A DNA stretch of 64,000 nucleotides from Bemisia tabaci (Eukaryota; Arthropoda; Insecta; Hemiptera; Aleyrodidae). Below the pieces are notes generated by a model. The model was not told where the DNA came from. It searched no databases and saw nothing but the letters and a program-made list of their open reading frames with translations. Location of the stretch: contig NC_092793.1 in the NCBI RefSeq assembly GCF_918797505.1, positions 78,489,912 to 78,553,911 on the forward strand, given 5' to 3'. The translations under genes and the position numbers were made by a program. How positions within the stretch are numbered: position 1 is the first letter of the stretch; each line of letters begins with the position of its first letter. Below, piece after piece: positions 22,578 to 34,365 of this stretch.

Positions 22578-23911
22578 ATACGACAAATAGGTCACGATTC
22601 TGCTAGGCCTAAATCAATTGATTTATTTTGAAGAAGAGCGCGTGGTTTCATTTCAGTGTTGTTCACAGAAAATAAATTTTAAAAACAATTAACCGTCTGA
22701 ATTCCCACTGATTGCTGAGCGTCTTCATTAACTACATATTAAAATCATAATCAGATACTACTGCGTACCTATGTGTGTTTAGGTAACTATATGATCTAAA
22801 TTTTGATCCGCCATTGTAATTCTACATTATTTATAATATTCATTATCTATAAATTCTACAACTCTAAGGAGTATTTAGAGAGTTGATAATTTTGCCAAAG
22901 TGCGCCCAAAATTCAGTTTAAAAATGAAATATCTTTATATGGTGTTTGCTCAGAAGAGGACATCATTATTCCTCTGTTTTTAGTTGTCCAATGGGCCACA
23001 AGACAAGGCCTGAACTATTAATAGACGTCACTTTCTTTCTCTACAAAATTCCAGATAAAAAAACGATTTGGGAAGGAAATTAAAAACGGAAATCAAAAAT
23101 GAAACAAGATGTCCAGTCATATTTTAACGCAGATCAAGGGGAAGTTAAATTATAGAAATGATGTCGTTTGTACTTTTGTAACCAATGTTAATTAAAAACA
23201 CTCATATCGTGTTACTGAGTTGACTTCCCGACCTACCGTCGTGTGATTCGTGTTCTTGTGCAATTTGTCAGAGGAAACATTTTGCGTAATGCTTCTATTC
23301 ATACCCTGTCTAAAGGCCCACGGTGCTGTTCACTAAACTTATTTCCCAGGAAAACTGAGTTTGATTGTTCCACGCAAAGACGCTTTCCTCTCGTTGCCTC
23401 ACTGACAGGGCGTAACATGTATTTTAGAACAATTCCTGACGTCCGTAAAACTTCATTCTTTCCAGGGCTCAAGACGCGCGTTTTGATCAGATAAGCTATA
23501 TTTCGAAAGAAAGAGGGGATCTCTCGATGACCGATCTTGGAGGGACTGACACATAAGAATAACTTGGGGCCCATATCCAATAAAAAGATAGTATCGTTGC
23601 AGCAGCAAAGACACGGGATAAAATAGGAGCACACTTTTAATTTTGGTTAGATGAAGCTTTACCGATCTTCCTTGATTCGCTTTATGGAAAATCGCAAGGG
23701 ACCAAATTGGAACTATCCAGTTACGAAGGGTTGCCGCCAGTGTACTAGGTCAAAGATAGTGGCAGGGAAAAGATATTTCTAGAAGAGGAAATCCCTTTCA
23801 TTTTAGCGTGCCCTACATATTCATACGTGAGGTACCCTTTTGATTTAGGTTGATTGTGCAACCAGTCCTGTGTTCTACACTTTTAAATAGGTTTTGTGCT
23901 GAATCTTAGGC
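22578..23911. other. No confident gene
   Basis: Overlapping open frames at 23243-23494 (plus) and 23299-23634 (minus, 111 codons) occur in the same stretch, but neither has codon bias, a family match or splice context. Confidence 0.45.
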
Positions 23912-23913
23912 AT

Positions 23914-24136
23914 CACTGAAAAAAAGAATGGTAATATCTATAAGTCTGCTTGATTTTTTATACAGTGATACTATTTAAGTAAAATAACCGCAATTACAGT
24001 AGTATTCACCATAACTCAGGTGATACTTACCATAATATGGTAAATGCTACCTATGGACCTAGAGTCCGGTGCTTAATATCATATTCGTATTAGTGTCAGG
24101 GTATGGTAAAATCTACCAATCTTTTTTTTTTCAGTG
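23914..24136. mobile_element. CACTG-ended palindromic element Q1 (2-bp TSD AT)
   Basis: Tips CACTGAAAAAAAGAATGGTA and complement, flanked by AT (23912-23913, 24137-24138). The interior is rich in TGGTAnnnnTACC motifs. Same terminal type as 31539-31955 and 53040-53237. Confidence 0.8.
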
Positions 24137-24138
24137 AT

Positions 24139-24983
24139 AGTGTTTTTTCTTCGTTGCTTTTTCAGTTTAAAAACGGCTGGGTTATTGCAGAAAGAAATGA
24201 GTTATAGTTCAGAAGTTCTGCCTATTGGCAGACCTTTTTTTTTTAAAATTGTTATACTTGAATTATTGGCCGCATTCAAGAAAATATAACTGTTCAAAGA
24301 GGATCAATTTTTTCGGTGGTAGATCTCGCTTTCTGATGCCTTTCTAGGGTGGGATAATCAACTGGTTGTCGGTCACCGACGGGGTGCCTTTAATTTTATT
24401 GGCCCGAGAAAGTGGGATCCACGACGGCGATCCACGAAACCGACCAATCACGTAGCTCCATTGCACCTTACTCTTGTCGTGCCTAATAGAAAAATAAAGA
24501 ATTTCAACAATGGATAATTTGCAGGTGTCTAAAATTGGATGAATTCCGCGTTGGAATGGACGCTACCAAGTGAGCTGAACACGAGGAAACCCTTGGTTCA
24601 TTAGTTGAACAATTATTGGATCGAAGATACGACAAAATAACCTAATCTGCTAAAATACATGCGTTTAAATGGGAGAAGCCGCCAGGTGACGTCACTAGGC
24701 GGAGCATTTTCTCACTTTTAAATCTATCCATATACCATTTCTCATAGCTGGAAAAATTATAAAAAATACTGCCAAATCAGCTCTTTATGCACTTTCAGAT
24801 GAAGCAATAAAAATGTGCGTGCAAATTCTCCATTAGGCTGCTGAATGCTTAAATTCGTAGCTTTTTTAGTGGTCCAAAATGAGAAATTTGGCAACGCTGA
24901 GCGAGCACGAGGTCCGGGTCCCGGGTCCCCGGCGATTTTGGGTCTGAGAGTGGCGCAAAGCGGGAAGCGGGAGCAGCATGACA
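24139..24983. other. Plain sequence with a family X end at 24836-24873
   Basis: 'gaatgcttaaattcg' followed by 'tagtggtcca' matches the right terminus of family X (43127-43676), with an eroded middle. Otherwise no feature. Confidence 0.45.
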
Positions 24984-25106
24984 GCCCCGCACCTCCGCCG
25001 TAAGGGCGTATCTCAGTTTATACGTGAGCCATATTCTACATATAACTCCATACTTATCGGGGCTCATGTAGGAATAGAGATACGCTCTTCCGTCGGAGGA
25101 GCGACC
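24984..25106. mobile_element. Family C mini-MITE, copy 2
   Basis: CCTCCGCCGTAAGGGCGTAT at left and the complement of TCCTCCGACGGAAGAGCGTA at right, then CTCAnTTTATACGTGAGCC and GGGGCTCATGTAGG. It lies in a GC-rich setting (24890-25150). Confidence 0.75.
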
Positions 25107-25457
25107 ATAGACGAAGACGCCAGACACAAAGCGTAAGGTTACGCCGGGGCGCTCTCGGCGACTGATAACCGGCGACGATTTATGTAAACTAGCTGAGCTT
25201 CGTAATTTACACCTCCTCATCTTCTCGGGGGAGCGTTATCCTCATCGTCACCCTCGTGCCCGCCTCCACCCCCCCCTCCCCCGCCCCCGTTGCATCTTTC
25301 AAAAAATCCCCCAACTATAACCGACGACCTTCTGCACCAGGTCCGGAGCGACGCAACATGACGGGCGCAAAAAGTACGCATGGATCGTATTCGATGGTGG
25401 TTCGATGTATCGTTCGGTTCAAAACAATATAACATAACCTCAAACCAAAATGTTAGG
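25107..25457. other. No gene seen; C-rich tract about 25255-25290
   Basis: Only a low-complexity C-rich run stands out. Confidence 0.4.
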
Positions 25458-25465
25458 ATATTTGT

Positions 25466-25864
25466 TAGAGTACCTATATTAAGAGAGTATGGCCACTGGG
25501 CCCCATGGAGAGGCTTAGGACCCAAAAATGGCGGTGCTTTGTTTTGGTTTTTGTGGATGGGAGGGGGTCATTGCCAACTTTTGACGGTTATCACCAACCG
25601 CACTCGCTGCCAACCTTACTACATCTAAGATAATTTTTCTCGAAAATTGCTCACGATTAGCCTTAAAAATATGTGAGGATGTCGCAATATTGCATTTGAG
25701 TAAATTTGTCGTTGCAATAAGCAAAGAAAACTACATTTTGAGTCATTTTACATTACATGGCGTCCGCCATTTTTGGGTCCTAAGGGCTCCATTTAGCCTA
25801 AGATGGCTGAGCCAATCAGAGGTGGTAACAGCAGTGGCCATACTCTCTTAATATAGGTACTCTA
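25466..25864. mobile_element. hAT-type non-autonomous element V (8-bp TSD ATATTTGT)
   Basis: 399 bp with perfect outer inverted repeats of more than 30 bp (TAGAGTACCTATATTAAGAG...) continuing into GGCCACTG and GGACCCAAAAATGGCG. Flanked exactly by ATATTTGT (25458-25465 and 25865-25872). A TAGAG tip with an 8-bp duplication fits the hAT superfamily. No transposase inside. Perfect tips suggest recent movement. Confidence 0.9.
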
Positions 25865-26098
25865 ATATTTGTCAGAGAAGCTGAAAATGAGAAATTTCGC
25901 AGCAATTTTACTATTTCTGGCCGATTAGTACTCATACGAATCAAAAATCTATCACAAAAAACCCGTTCCGTCAGATTACTCGATTGACTCTTGAAGCTAT
26001 GTTGATGTTTTGAACCAGTAGATATCGATACAATCTCACCCGTTTGACGTATCGAATACGATCTATTAGAGGGCGAGTTAAGACAAATCGACTTATTG

Positions 26099-26340
26099 AT
26101 GTTACAGACTGAAATAAAGATTACACGATTAAACTGTTTTCGCAATCTTTGATCAACTCATTCCCGAATTCCTTCCTAGCATTTCCTCTATCATTCTGTT
26201 GGCAGCTCCCTGACGTGACCCTAATTCCCCGGCCCATTCCGGATGATATTCTTTGGAACCGGTGAGAATTTAATCTTTGTTCCGGTTTAAGACACTGTGG
26301 AGACCTAAAACTACGGCAGTCAATCGGTAACGTATTCCTC
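26099..26340. mobile_element. Family W element, copy 1
   Basis: Matches the copy at 36870-37125: 'ataaagattacacg', 'TCATTCCCGAATTCC', 'CCCGGCCCATTCCGG', 'gtgagaatttaatctttgttcc' and 'gagacctaaaa'. Its ends are inverted copies of one another (AATAAAGATTACAC / GTGTAATCTTTATT type). Confidence 0.65.
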
Positions 26341-26621
26341 ATGTTTAAACTCTCAGTATGAGACGCAAAAATTCGCCGTCTAGGAATTTTTATGGCCAGT
26401 CTGGGAGTTTACAGATCCCCGTGCGTACCGCATGTGTGCAAAGCCGTAGTGGCGCCGAAAAGGTCTCAAGTCCTATTATTTACTTAATTTTTAGAGATTC
26501 AAGTGTGTTTTCTGCATTCATTTTGGTGTGGTTAACATGAGTTTCTGATGGGAACTATGCTGATCGTGCAAGAATTCCGTTACTGCAGCGAAATCCTAAA
26601 ACAAATTAGTGATATTTCCCG

Positions 26622-27185
26622 AAACATGGTATTACATGTAGCAACTATTCGAACATAGCCGTCGATGGTTTGCATATTCAACTCATTGAAGGCGATTCAT
26701 GCGCGTTGAAAATGCTGAGTGGGAACCTTTCAATTTCAGCGTAGGTTCTACTTGCATCCAACGTGGTAAAATTACAAGTAGCAACTATTCGAACACAGCC
26801 GTCGATGGGTTGCATACTCAACTCATTGAAGGCGATTCATGCGCGTTAAAAACGCTGAATGATGACTTTTCAACTTCGGTGTAAACTCTACTTGCATCCA
26901 ACCTGGTAAAATTACAAGTGGCAACTATTCAAGCACATCCGTCGATGGGTTGCATACTCAACTCATTGAAGGTAATTCATGCGTGTTGAAAATGCTGAAT
27001 GGTAACCTTTCAACTCCAGTGTAAACTCTACCTGCATCCAACGCAACATGGTAAAATTACAAGTGGCAACTATTCGAACACAGCCGTCGATGGGTTGCAT
27101 ACTCAAATCATTGAAGGCGATTCATGCGGGTTAAAAACTCTGAGTAATAACCTTTTAACTCAAATGTAAACTCTACTTGCATCCA
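26622..27185. repeat. 140-bp tandem array, four units
   Basis: The block GCAACTATTC recurs at 26641, 26781, 26921 and 27066, with GTCGATGGGTTGCATACTCA and CATTGAAGGCGATTCATGCG in each unit. Period 140 bp, the last step 145 because of a small insertion. Units are about 85-90% alike by eye. The period is not a multiple of three, so it is not a protein repeat. Confidence 0.9.
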
Positions 27186-29187
27186 TAGGTTTTGCTTTGG
27201 CTTCGCAAGGAAGTAGAGCTTAGTCTGATTGGCTCACGGGCGGCTCCACCCGGAAAGAGATCCCTTACATTGCTATTTGAAATTCGAACACAATAAAGAG
27301 CGGGGAGGAAGGGGGAGTTGGCGGGGGGTCCGAGGAGAGAAGGAAACAATTTAGGAGGACTAGACGTGCTTGGCCTTCGTAAAAAAATTCAAACAAAACA
27401 ATAATGCTCCCGGCATAAGGGCGTCTCGGGTCGCAAGAATTTCGGTTGGGAGAAAAATGAGCGACTTTCACACGTCCGAGCTCCGAGTTGGGAGCGGAAC
27501 AGGCACCGGACCGGCTCGGAATTTCGTTCGTAAGCTGAAATTCCACTCGTCTTGTCTGCACTAAGATTGCCAATCCGGGATTAACCACGGTTTCAGCGTG
27601 GATTCGTAAGGATACAGCTCCCTACGGTAGGATAAAAATACGATAGGTAAGTAAGGCTACGATTCTCAACGAAGAGTAACATTGAAGGCGGTTGGAGCAT
27701 TGATCTCCAAGTGATCGCATTCAATTTTTTCTTCTTCTTCTTTTTTTTATAAAAGGTAAATCCGGACCAAGTTTTATCAAAGCGTGTTCCAAGGGTGAAA
27801 CGTTTTGGAAAAAAAAACTTTGGTGAAAAATAGTAAGAATATTTTGAATTATTGAAAGTAAAATTTCTAAACACAATCACATTCCATTCCCATTATTATT
27901 AGGGGTATTTAGAACACAACAATTGACTTCATCATTGTGGAGGTTATGCATAGGAAGTTTATTCTACCTTATTTGACTCGTTTAACATGAAAAAGACCCA
28001 ATTGCAATGCAGAACACAGAAACCAATCGGAACCGTTAGTTTTCAATGATTTGTAAAAAAACAAAAGATTTTTGGTGCAAGTTTCTTGGTAATAACGAAG
28101 AAACTAACAAGCAACGGTGTCGAAGTTTTCGCTATTTTTTGAAATCGCTGGAACAATCTAGGTATCCGTCGCGCCGTTTTCTAGCTAAACGAAATTCATA
28201 CAAATTAACCCCATGAGAGCCCAAAATAAACAAATACAAAATCGGTATGAAAGTTGCGTCTGGAATTTAAAAAGTGTCTGTAATAAAACTAATTTTCGAA
28301 ATTTTTGGTGTGAATTTGTTTTGGAACGTAAAGATGCAATAATTCTGTGAATATGTGTGCGACGGAACCGATTCAAACTTGTTCAGTGATGAAACTACGG
28401 TTCGCCATTACCTAGGTGGATGATAACATACAGCATATATTCCCTAGGGATGATATATAAACGGTTCCTAGGCGAGGAAACTAAATGTTCTTTTTTCGGT
28501 CCTCATGATTTTTATCTGATCGACAATCTTCAAACAATAAAACAAATTGCTACTCTGCGAGACACGCGCCTGATTTTTCATAGTCAAATGAACAGCAAAA
28601 ACATCCAAAAAGAGCTACGAATGGAGATAGGGGCTAGTTGGCGTACATTTCGATACTTTAACAATGTGCTGCGTAAATTATGAGGGGCATTGACTCGCTG
28701 GTGTGCTGAAAGGTATCTCTGGTGGGCCGAGAGGGAGGTTTGAGGGCGCATTTCATTCATCCGTGGGTGAAATTTACGGAAGCCGGATGATTTTACTTAA
28801 TTCCGGATATTTATGGAAGCGTCCAACAATATGCTAATGAGACCAGTGCGGCAATACGAACGTGACAAGGGCGGCACTAATGAATATGAAAGACAACCCT
28901 CCTCCCCGCAACCCTCATCCCCATTCACGTCCACTTTAGCCCTCCGTTGATTTTCGGCTCAATCTCTCCGGTAGCGGCCCGGTCCATCACGCAGCTTCAC
29001 CCTTTTTTCGAAGCGAGGAGTCAGCAGAAAATGATACATTACTCATGTAAATCACGTGAAGAAACAATTTGAGGAGCAAGAAATACTGTATGACGGTAAA
29101 ATTAAACGACTATGAACGGCACTCGGATAATAAGACAACGATGACAGGATCTTCGATGATGCTGATAACGACAACGAGTGGTAACGT
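27186..29187. other. No gene seen
   Basis: About 2 kb with no convincing exon, repeat end or RNA. Frames at 27370-27564 and 28420-28683 (87 codons) lack bias or family similarity. Confidence 0.5.
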
Positions 29188-29475
29188 TGTATGGTGACGA
29201 CGATCATGGTGTCAACAAACCCAAAATCTGATCATGGAGTCAACGATTGATGACGTCGTGGTCAGGCAGTAAAACGTAAAAATGGGCCCTGAGCATGGTG
29301 TTAACAAACAGAAAAATAGCTTCCTTATAAGTAAAATTAAAAAAATTGAGTGTACAGGAGATATTTGGGTCACGTACGATCATCTTTCATAGGAGTCAGA
29401 ATTTTTTATTTTTGGATGATCATGGTGTCAACAAAAACTTAGAAAAACTGTTTGTTGCATGACACCATGATCGTT
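29188..29475. repeat. Family CC repeat with recurring GATCATGGTGTCAACAAA
   Basis: The motif (or close variants) occurs at about 29203, 29231, 29294 and 29419 and inverted at about 29460. A related copy in reverse orientation is at 62508-62590, including TAACGTTGYATGGTG and ACAGAAAAATA. Dispersed element of unknown type. Confidence 0.6.
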
Positions 29476-29680
29476 CATCGAGTAAGATGACTCGTACTAC
29501 ATCCCAATACCACCGATTCCAATCAAATGTTGAAATTATTGCAACGTTGCATCGGGATGCTTATCTACTGATTGAAGGGACACCTCTTATTGAATTTATT
29601 GCAATCTAAAACTGAAATAAGTTGCGACTTTTCTTTGCATTGCAAATTGCCTGTCTTTCTGATACGCGGCGCTCATCCTT

Positions 29681-29723
29681 TATGTCTATCGCTTTGTCTA
29701 TAATTTTCAATTATCAGCCGGTT
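29681..29723. repeat. Family R terminal fragment
   Basis: ATGTCTATCGCTTTGTCTAT followed by ATTTTCAATTATCAGCCGG is the right terminus of family R; the rest is missing. Confidence 0.65.
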
Positions 29724-30880
29724 GGTACGGGTAGTCTGAGACACCCATTAATTAGAATAAGTGCATTAAAATATAAGGGGGAAACAACTGATAGCTTAAT
29801 TTCTGTTTTGCATCCTACTAGTATCTCGTAGCATCCATTTCATACTCGTTAACCCTTCCGGGAGATGACGTCACTGACAAGTTCATACATCACGTTCGAC
29901 GGGTAACTGCTTTTTATCTGGCCTCCACGACGCTATTAGGAAGGAAAACAGCTGGCGTGCACTGATACGTGTCTACTAATGATCTCCCGCTTGTCCAAAA
30001 ATTCACAGTTCGGTTACTCAACTTTCCTTGAGTCGATACTGAGTCTGCTCTGCAATGCTCGACCATAAAAAATCAGGCCTGAATCAATTCGGTAACCTAC
30101 AATTCAGTGTTCTTCTTTTCCCCTTCTCTTTTATTTTATTATTATTATCATGGAATACATTTTCCGGCGCACATATAAAGAGTTTTCTTAATAAACTGGA
30201 CTCTGCTAGACCCACTTTCTAAGAAGTTGCAGCTTCAGTCCACTTTACACTGGCCATTTACATTTCGGCAAAATGTTGGCGTCTACAAATCTTATGAAAA
30301 GGTTTTACATCAAGTTGAACTCCTCTGCCGACGCTATATAAGGCTCTGTTTTAAAATGCCAGGTTCCTTGGGATGAAACAGTGTTTTTGTCTGTTCGCGA
30401 CATTCTCCGTCGCTGTCTGCCGTAACTTTCGTTCGAGGTAGGAGCGACAACAAACTCTGGCTTTCGACCCGACACAGAATCTACGTTGCAGATGCAGAGC
30501 GGAGTTGCATTCGTGCTACAGAGCCAAGCTCTTTTGCCCGTGAGACAGGGCTGAGGACCTTGGTGAAGATTTTACATCGTCCTGCGAAATACACAAATCC
30601 TTAGCCATCGACTAAATTAAACTTGTGATGGAAAATTGGGAAAAGTTATTAACACCGGGAACTGCTCACCGCACGTTTATATGGATTTTTGCGATGAGTA
30701 CGTAACACCCCCCCCCCCCTCCATTAAAACCTTTGTGTTTTGCGTTTTTTATCAATTCAAAGACATATGAATGAATGGAAAATGGAAATTTGTTTTGTCT
30801 TTTTTGGCGACTACCCCTAGAGATCCTATGCCCGGTCAAACTGATTCGACTATCTCTTCCGAGGGAGTTATATGTGGAGT
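29724..30880. other. No gene seen; short C-run at about 30708
   Basis: No coding, RNA or repeat ends recognised apart from a C-run of about 11. Confidence 0.45.
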
Positions 30881-30881
30881 A

Positions 30882-31160
30882 CATTTTGCAATTTGGAACT
30901 ATAAATTCTAGCCCGGTTTAAAAACGACGTATGTGCCATTAGTTTCCCTATGCACATAAAGGTTTTTCCAGAAGAGCCAGAATTGGACTGCATTTTGCAA
31001 TTTGGACCTATAAATTCCGGCCCGGTTTAAAAACAGCGTATGAGCCATTAGTTTCCGTATGCACATAAGTGTTTTTTCAGATGAACCAGAATTTATAGGT
31101 CCAAATTGCAAAATGCAGTCCAATTTATAGTTCCAAATTGCAAAATTCAGTCCATATGGT
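30882..31160. repeat. Family Z: two 109-bp direct units plus inverted ends
   Basis: CATTTTGCAATTTGG recurs at 30882 and 30991 (109-bp period) with GCCCGGTTTAAAAAC and CATTAGTTTCC in each. From about 31095 the same CCAAATTGCAAAATGCAGTC block appears twice on the opposite strand. So tandem units are closed by inverted copies, as in some foldback MITEs. A short related piece is at about 40390-40412. Confidence 0.75.
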
Positions 31161-31538
31161 GGATGAGGAGGTGGCATGATAGCGCGAGATAAATAAATTA
31201 AAAATGTACCATAAAAACGTAGAAAACTTCAAAAACTATCAATATCAATGGTATTTGAATACTGGTCAATAAATTTGACCCACTTGGGGCTCGCGTATAA
31301 AGTTTTGGGCACCTGATGGTTAAATGTATTTCTGTCAAAAGGAACGCTGAAACTATCGCTAATAACTCATCTCTAACTATACTATCACAACTATCAACTA
31401 ACAGTACAACTATCACTAACTACAACTAACTCAGTTGTCACATGGACCCTGTCATTCATGTATTCTTAGGATTCTTCGGGCCTAAGCCACAATAAAGTCG
31501 GTACTTAGATTTAAATACGTGCGACTTTAGTGAGAGCA

Positions 31539-31955
31539 CACTGAAAAAATAATCTCGGTGTATTCACTAAGAAAGAGGTAAAATTACCAAGAATTCAGGG
31601 TTCTATTTGATCCCAGTTTTTTCTTGGTAAAATTACCATTTATGGAATTGGTAATTTTACCGAGAAATCTCAGTAAAATTATTGAACTTTCTCGGCAATT
31701 TTACTGGACCTTGGTGAAAACGTCAATATTTTTTATCGACTATGGTAGAATTACCGAGATAAAATGGCAAAGTTACCAGGAATTGATTACCAATAAAAGT
31801 GGTATTCTTACCTGAAAAAAAAAACAGTAAAAATACCGGTTTTTAGGTAAGCTTATCAGTCTGTCTTGGTAAAATTACCAATAATTGGTAAAAAAAGTGA
31901 GATAGTAAAGGTACCAACGGACCTTGGTAAAATCGCCGAGATTTTTTTTTCAGTG
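31539..31955. mobile_element. CACTG-ended element Q2 full of TGGTAAAATTACC (2-bp TSD CA)
   Basis: Tips CACTGAAAAAATAATCTCGG and complement (CCGAGATTTTTTTTTTCAGTG), flanked by CA (31537-31538, 31956-31957). The interior repeats TTGGTAAAATTACC or half-sites about ten times in both orientations, unlike a simple hairpin. Confidence 0.85.
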
Positions 31956-32202
31956 CATTTACGGGTACCGCGTACAGCAAAAACGAATTCTCGGAGATGC
32001 TGAGCAGAAGCTAGCTTCCTCCAAAGTTTAAGTTGGATATATTTCCATCCTTCCCGGAATTTAAATCGATTTCGGAGAACACCAGGGCCCGAAACGCCTG
32101 TCACAAGCTTTTTTTCTCACGCTACCTGATTCCGACTCGCCATCTCGTAAATCCGAGAAAACTTCGGCGTAACATTTATTCCGAATCCGTCGTCTCCTGG
32201 AC

Positions 32203-32432
32203 GAAAGAACGTAACTCCATTTCAATGTTGCCAAATTTACCCTCGCAAATTGCCTTTTAATCAAGAGAATCTTGGGCATTTCTGACTGAAAATTTCCCTG
32301 ATTTTTCTCTAGATTCCAGGCAAAAAAAAGACCAATTTCGGATCAAAATCGCTTGCGTACATTTTTGTAAAATAAATTAATTGTTCGAGTCAATTTGGCA
32401 ACCCTGGAATGGAGTTACGTTCCTTCGTGCTG
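32203..32432. mobile_element. Family B MITE, copy 2
   Basis: Ends ACGAAAGAACGTAACTCCAT and complement (GAGTTACGTTCCTTCGTGC). The body has TGTTGCCAAATTTACCCTCG and GATTTTTCT...AGGCAAAAA. The overlapping frames on both strands are palindrome artefacts. Confidence 0.8.
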
Positions 32433-34127
32433 GAAACGACGAATTATGCCGCGGCAAGTTCACGGCAACATTAAGCCTTTGTGAGCTGTGAACTTTTCGA
32501 CAATGTACGGCGCGGCAAAGTTCCCGCGACGGGGAGAGTATAATGAAGAATTTGTATCCGAATCGATTTAAGCTCAATCCTGAGTTCGCACTTGATCGCA
32601 CTTGGCGATATTCAAATTACTCTCTTGTTAATGAACTTCGCGACGCGGAGTTCGGAGAACGTTGCGTTGATATCAAGACGCAAAAACACGCTGCCTCGAT
32701 GGGAGGGGCGTTCCGATACTCTTGATACTTCTTTTTCGAACGGGGAAGCGCTGTAAAAGAAATTGAGATAAATTTAATTTATTGCAAGAATCGAAAGATT
32801 GTTGATAATTGGAAAAACCACTGGGTTCTTATGGATGTTTTAATCTCATTAGCGGGAAGGTTGTGAAAAGTGCACCCTTCGACCGTTTGCTTTTGCATTA
32901 ACATATTTTCTATAAAATTTCTTCATTTTTAGACGTAAATTATTTAGAAAATCTCGCGCATGCAATTCGATCCTTATTACATAGCGATGCCTAAACGCAA
33001 AAAATGCGTACCTCGAGTACAACGTTGAACCGTCTCCGATAATATTTTATTGTCTTGGAGGAAAAATAATCTAACAGTTTCCTGGCAATTTTTTGTGATT
33101 CTTTTAGACCGAGTGGGGATAATTCACAGCAGATTCCAGTAAAAACTGTTGGTTGGTTTTCCTGTACAAGAACCCGCGATGATTTATAACGTCGCGATCT
33201 GAAATACACCTTTTCACTTTGACCACCTATACGCTTAAAAATAGAGTTTGATCATCAGCAGGTAAAGCAGGTTTGAAATTCTCTAATAAAATACTTCCTG
33301 AGTGTGAAAGACAAACCATAAACGAGAAAAATATTCTTACTCGAACCGTGGTTTTCGGGTTACTTGTTACTCAATTTGTGCTTGGAGAGTGCTTGAAATT
33401 TACCTGAAACAAACAATGAGAAAAGAGAATATAGTAGACATCATACTGGAGGATGAATGAAACTAGAACAGAGTACAAAAAATGAAATGAAGGAATGAGG
33501 AAATTTAAATAACAAAGCGAAAGGCATTACATTTTAATTCAAGAAAAAAAACCACCAAAGTAACGCTTGAGGGTATAGGAGTATGTCAGCACTTGACCAG
33601 ATTTGTTATCTTTAGACTTGAAACGCTTCTTCGTGTTCTATACATAATGCATAGTTAAGGTAAAGTTTTCTCATTACATTATATTTCTGTCTATAATTGT
33701 ATTACAAATAAAAACTGTAAATACATTTTAAACGCTAAAGGGGCTTGCCTTCTCAGCGGACAAAATAACTTGATATTTTGAAAATTCGAGAAATTAAGAA
33801 ATTTTTTAGATGTGGTTCTGTCCGTTACAATTACACATTTCATAATAAACCGTGTTAACCAAAAACAATTGTGCTTTGATAGATTTGAGTTTCTGGAGTT
33901 TTGAAATCTTTTTTTTATTATTTTTGTAATTACTAGTGAGTCAATCGACCGTAAAATTGTTTGAATCCCTACTGTTAACTGAGGGAAAAAGCTTTACTAT
34001 AATCGTGCTCTCTGACTTTCCGCTCTCTTAGGAAACAAAGCTATTGGGAGCAAGATTTTTGGAGGCTGCACCAGAAAATCTTGGTTAAAGATCCTTCCGA
34101 CACAATCATTTGAAAAATCGTCGTTTT
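32433..34127. other. No gene seen
   Basis: No convincing coding, RNA or terminal repeats in about 1.7 kb. Confidence 0.5.
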
Positions 34128-34365
34128 TCTCACGAAAGAAAATAACTTCATTTCAATGTTGCCAAATTTCTCCGGGTAAATTACACTTTAACCAGGAGAA
34201 TTTTGGAAATTACTAATTAAAAAGTTCACTAATTTTTCTTCTGATCTCAAGCGAAAATTGGACAATCTTCAAATAAAAATTGAGGTACATTCTTGAAAAA
34301 AATTTAATTTTTTGAGTCAATTTTGCGACTTTGGAATGATGGTGCGTTTCTTCATCCGAGAAACG
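34128..34365. mobile_element. Family B MITE, copy 3
   Basis: Left end CACGAAAGAAAATAACTTCA with TGTTGCCAAATTTCTCCGGG; right end mutated (GGTGCGTTTCTTCATCCG). More diverged than copy 2. Confidence 0.7.

Noticed and set aside
23299..23634. 111-codon minus-strand frame
   Set aside because: Overlaps a rival plus-strand frame of similar quality and shows no family motif.
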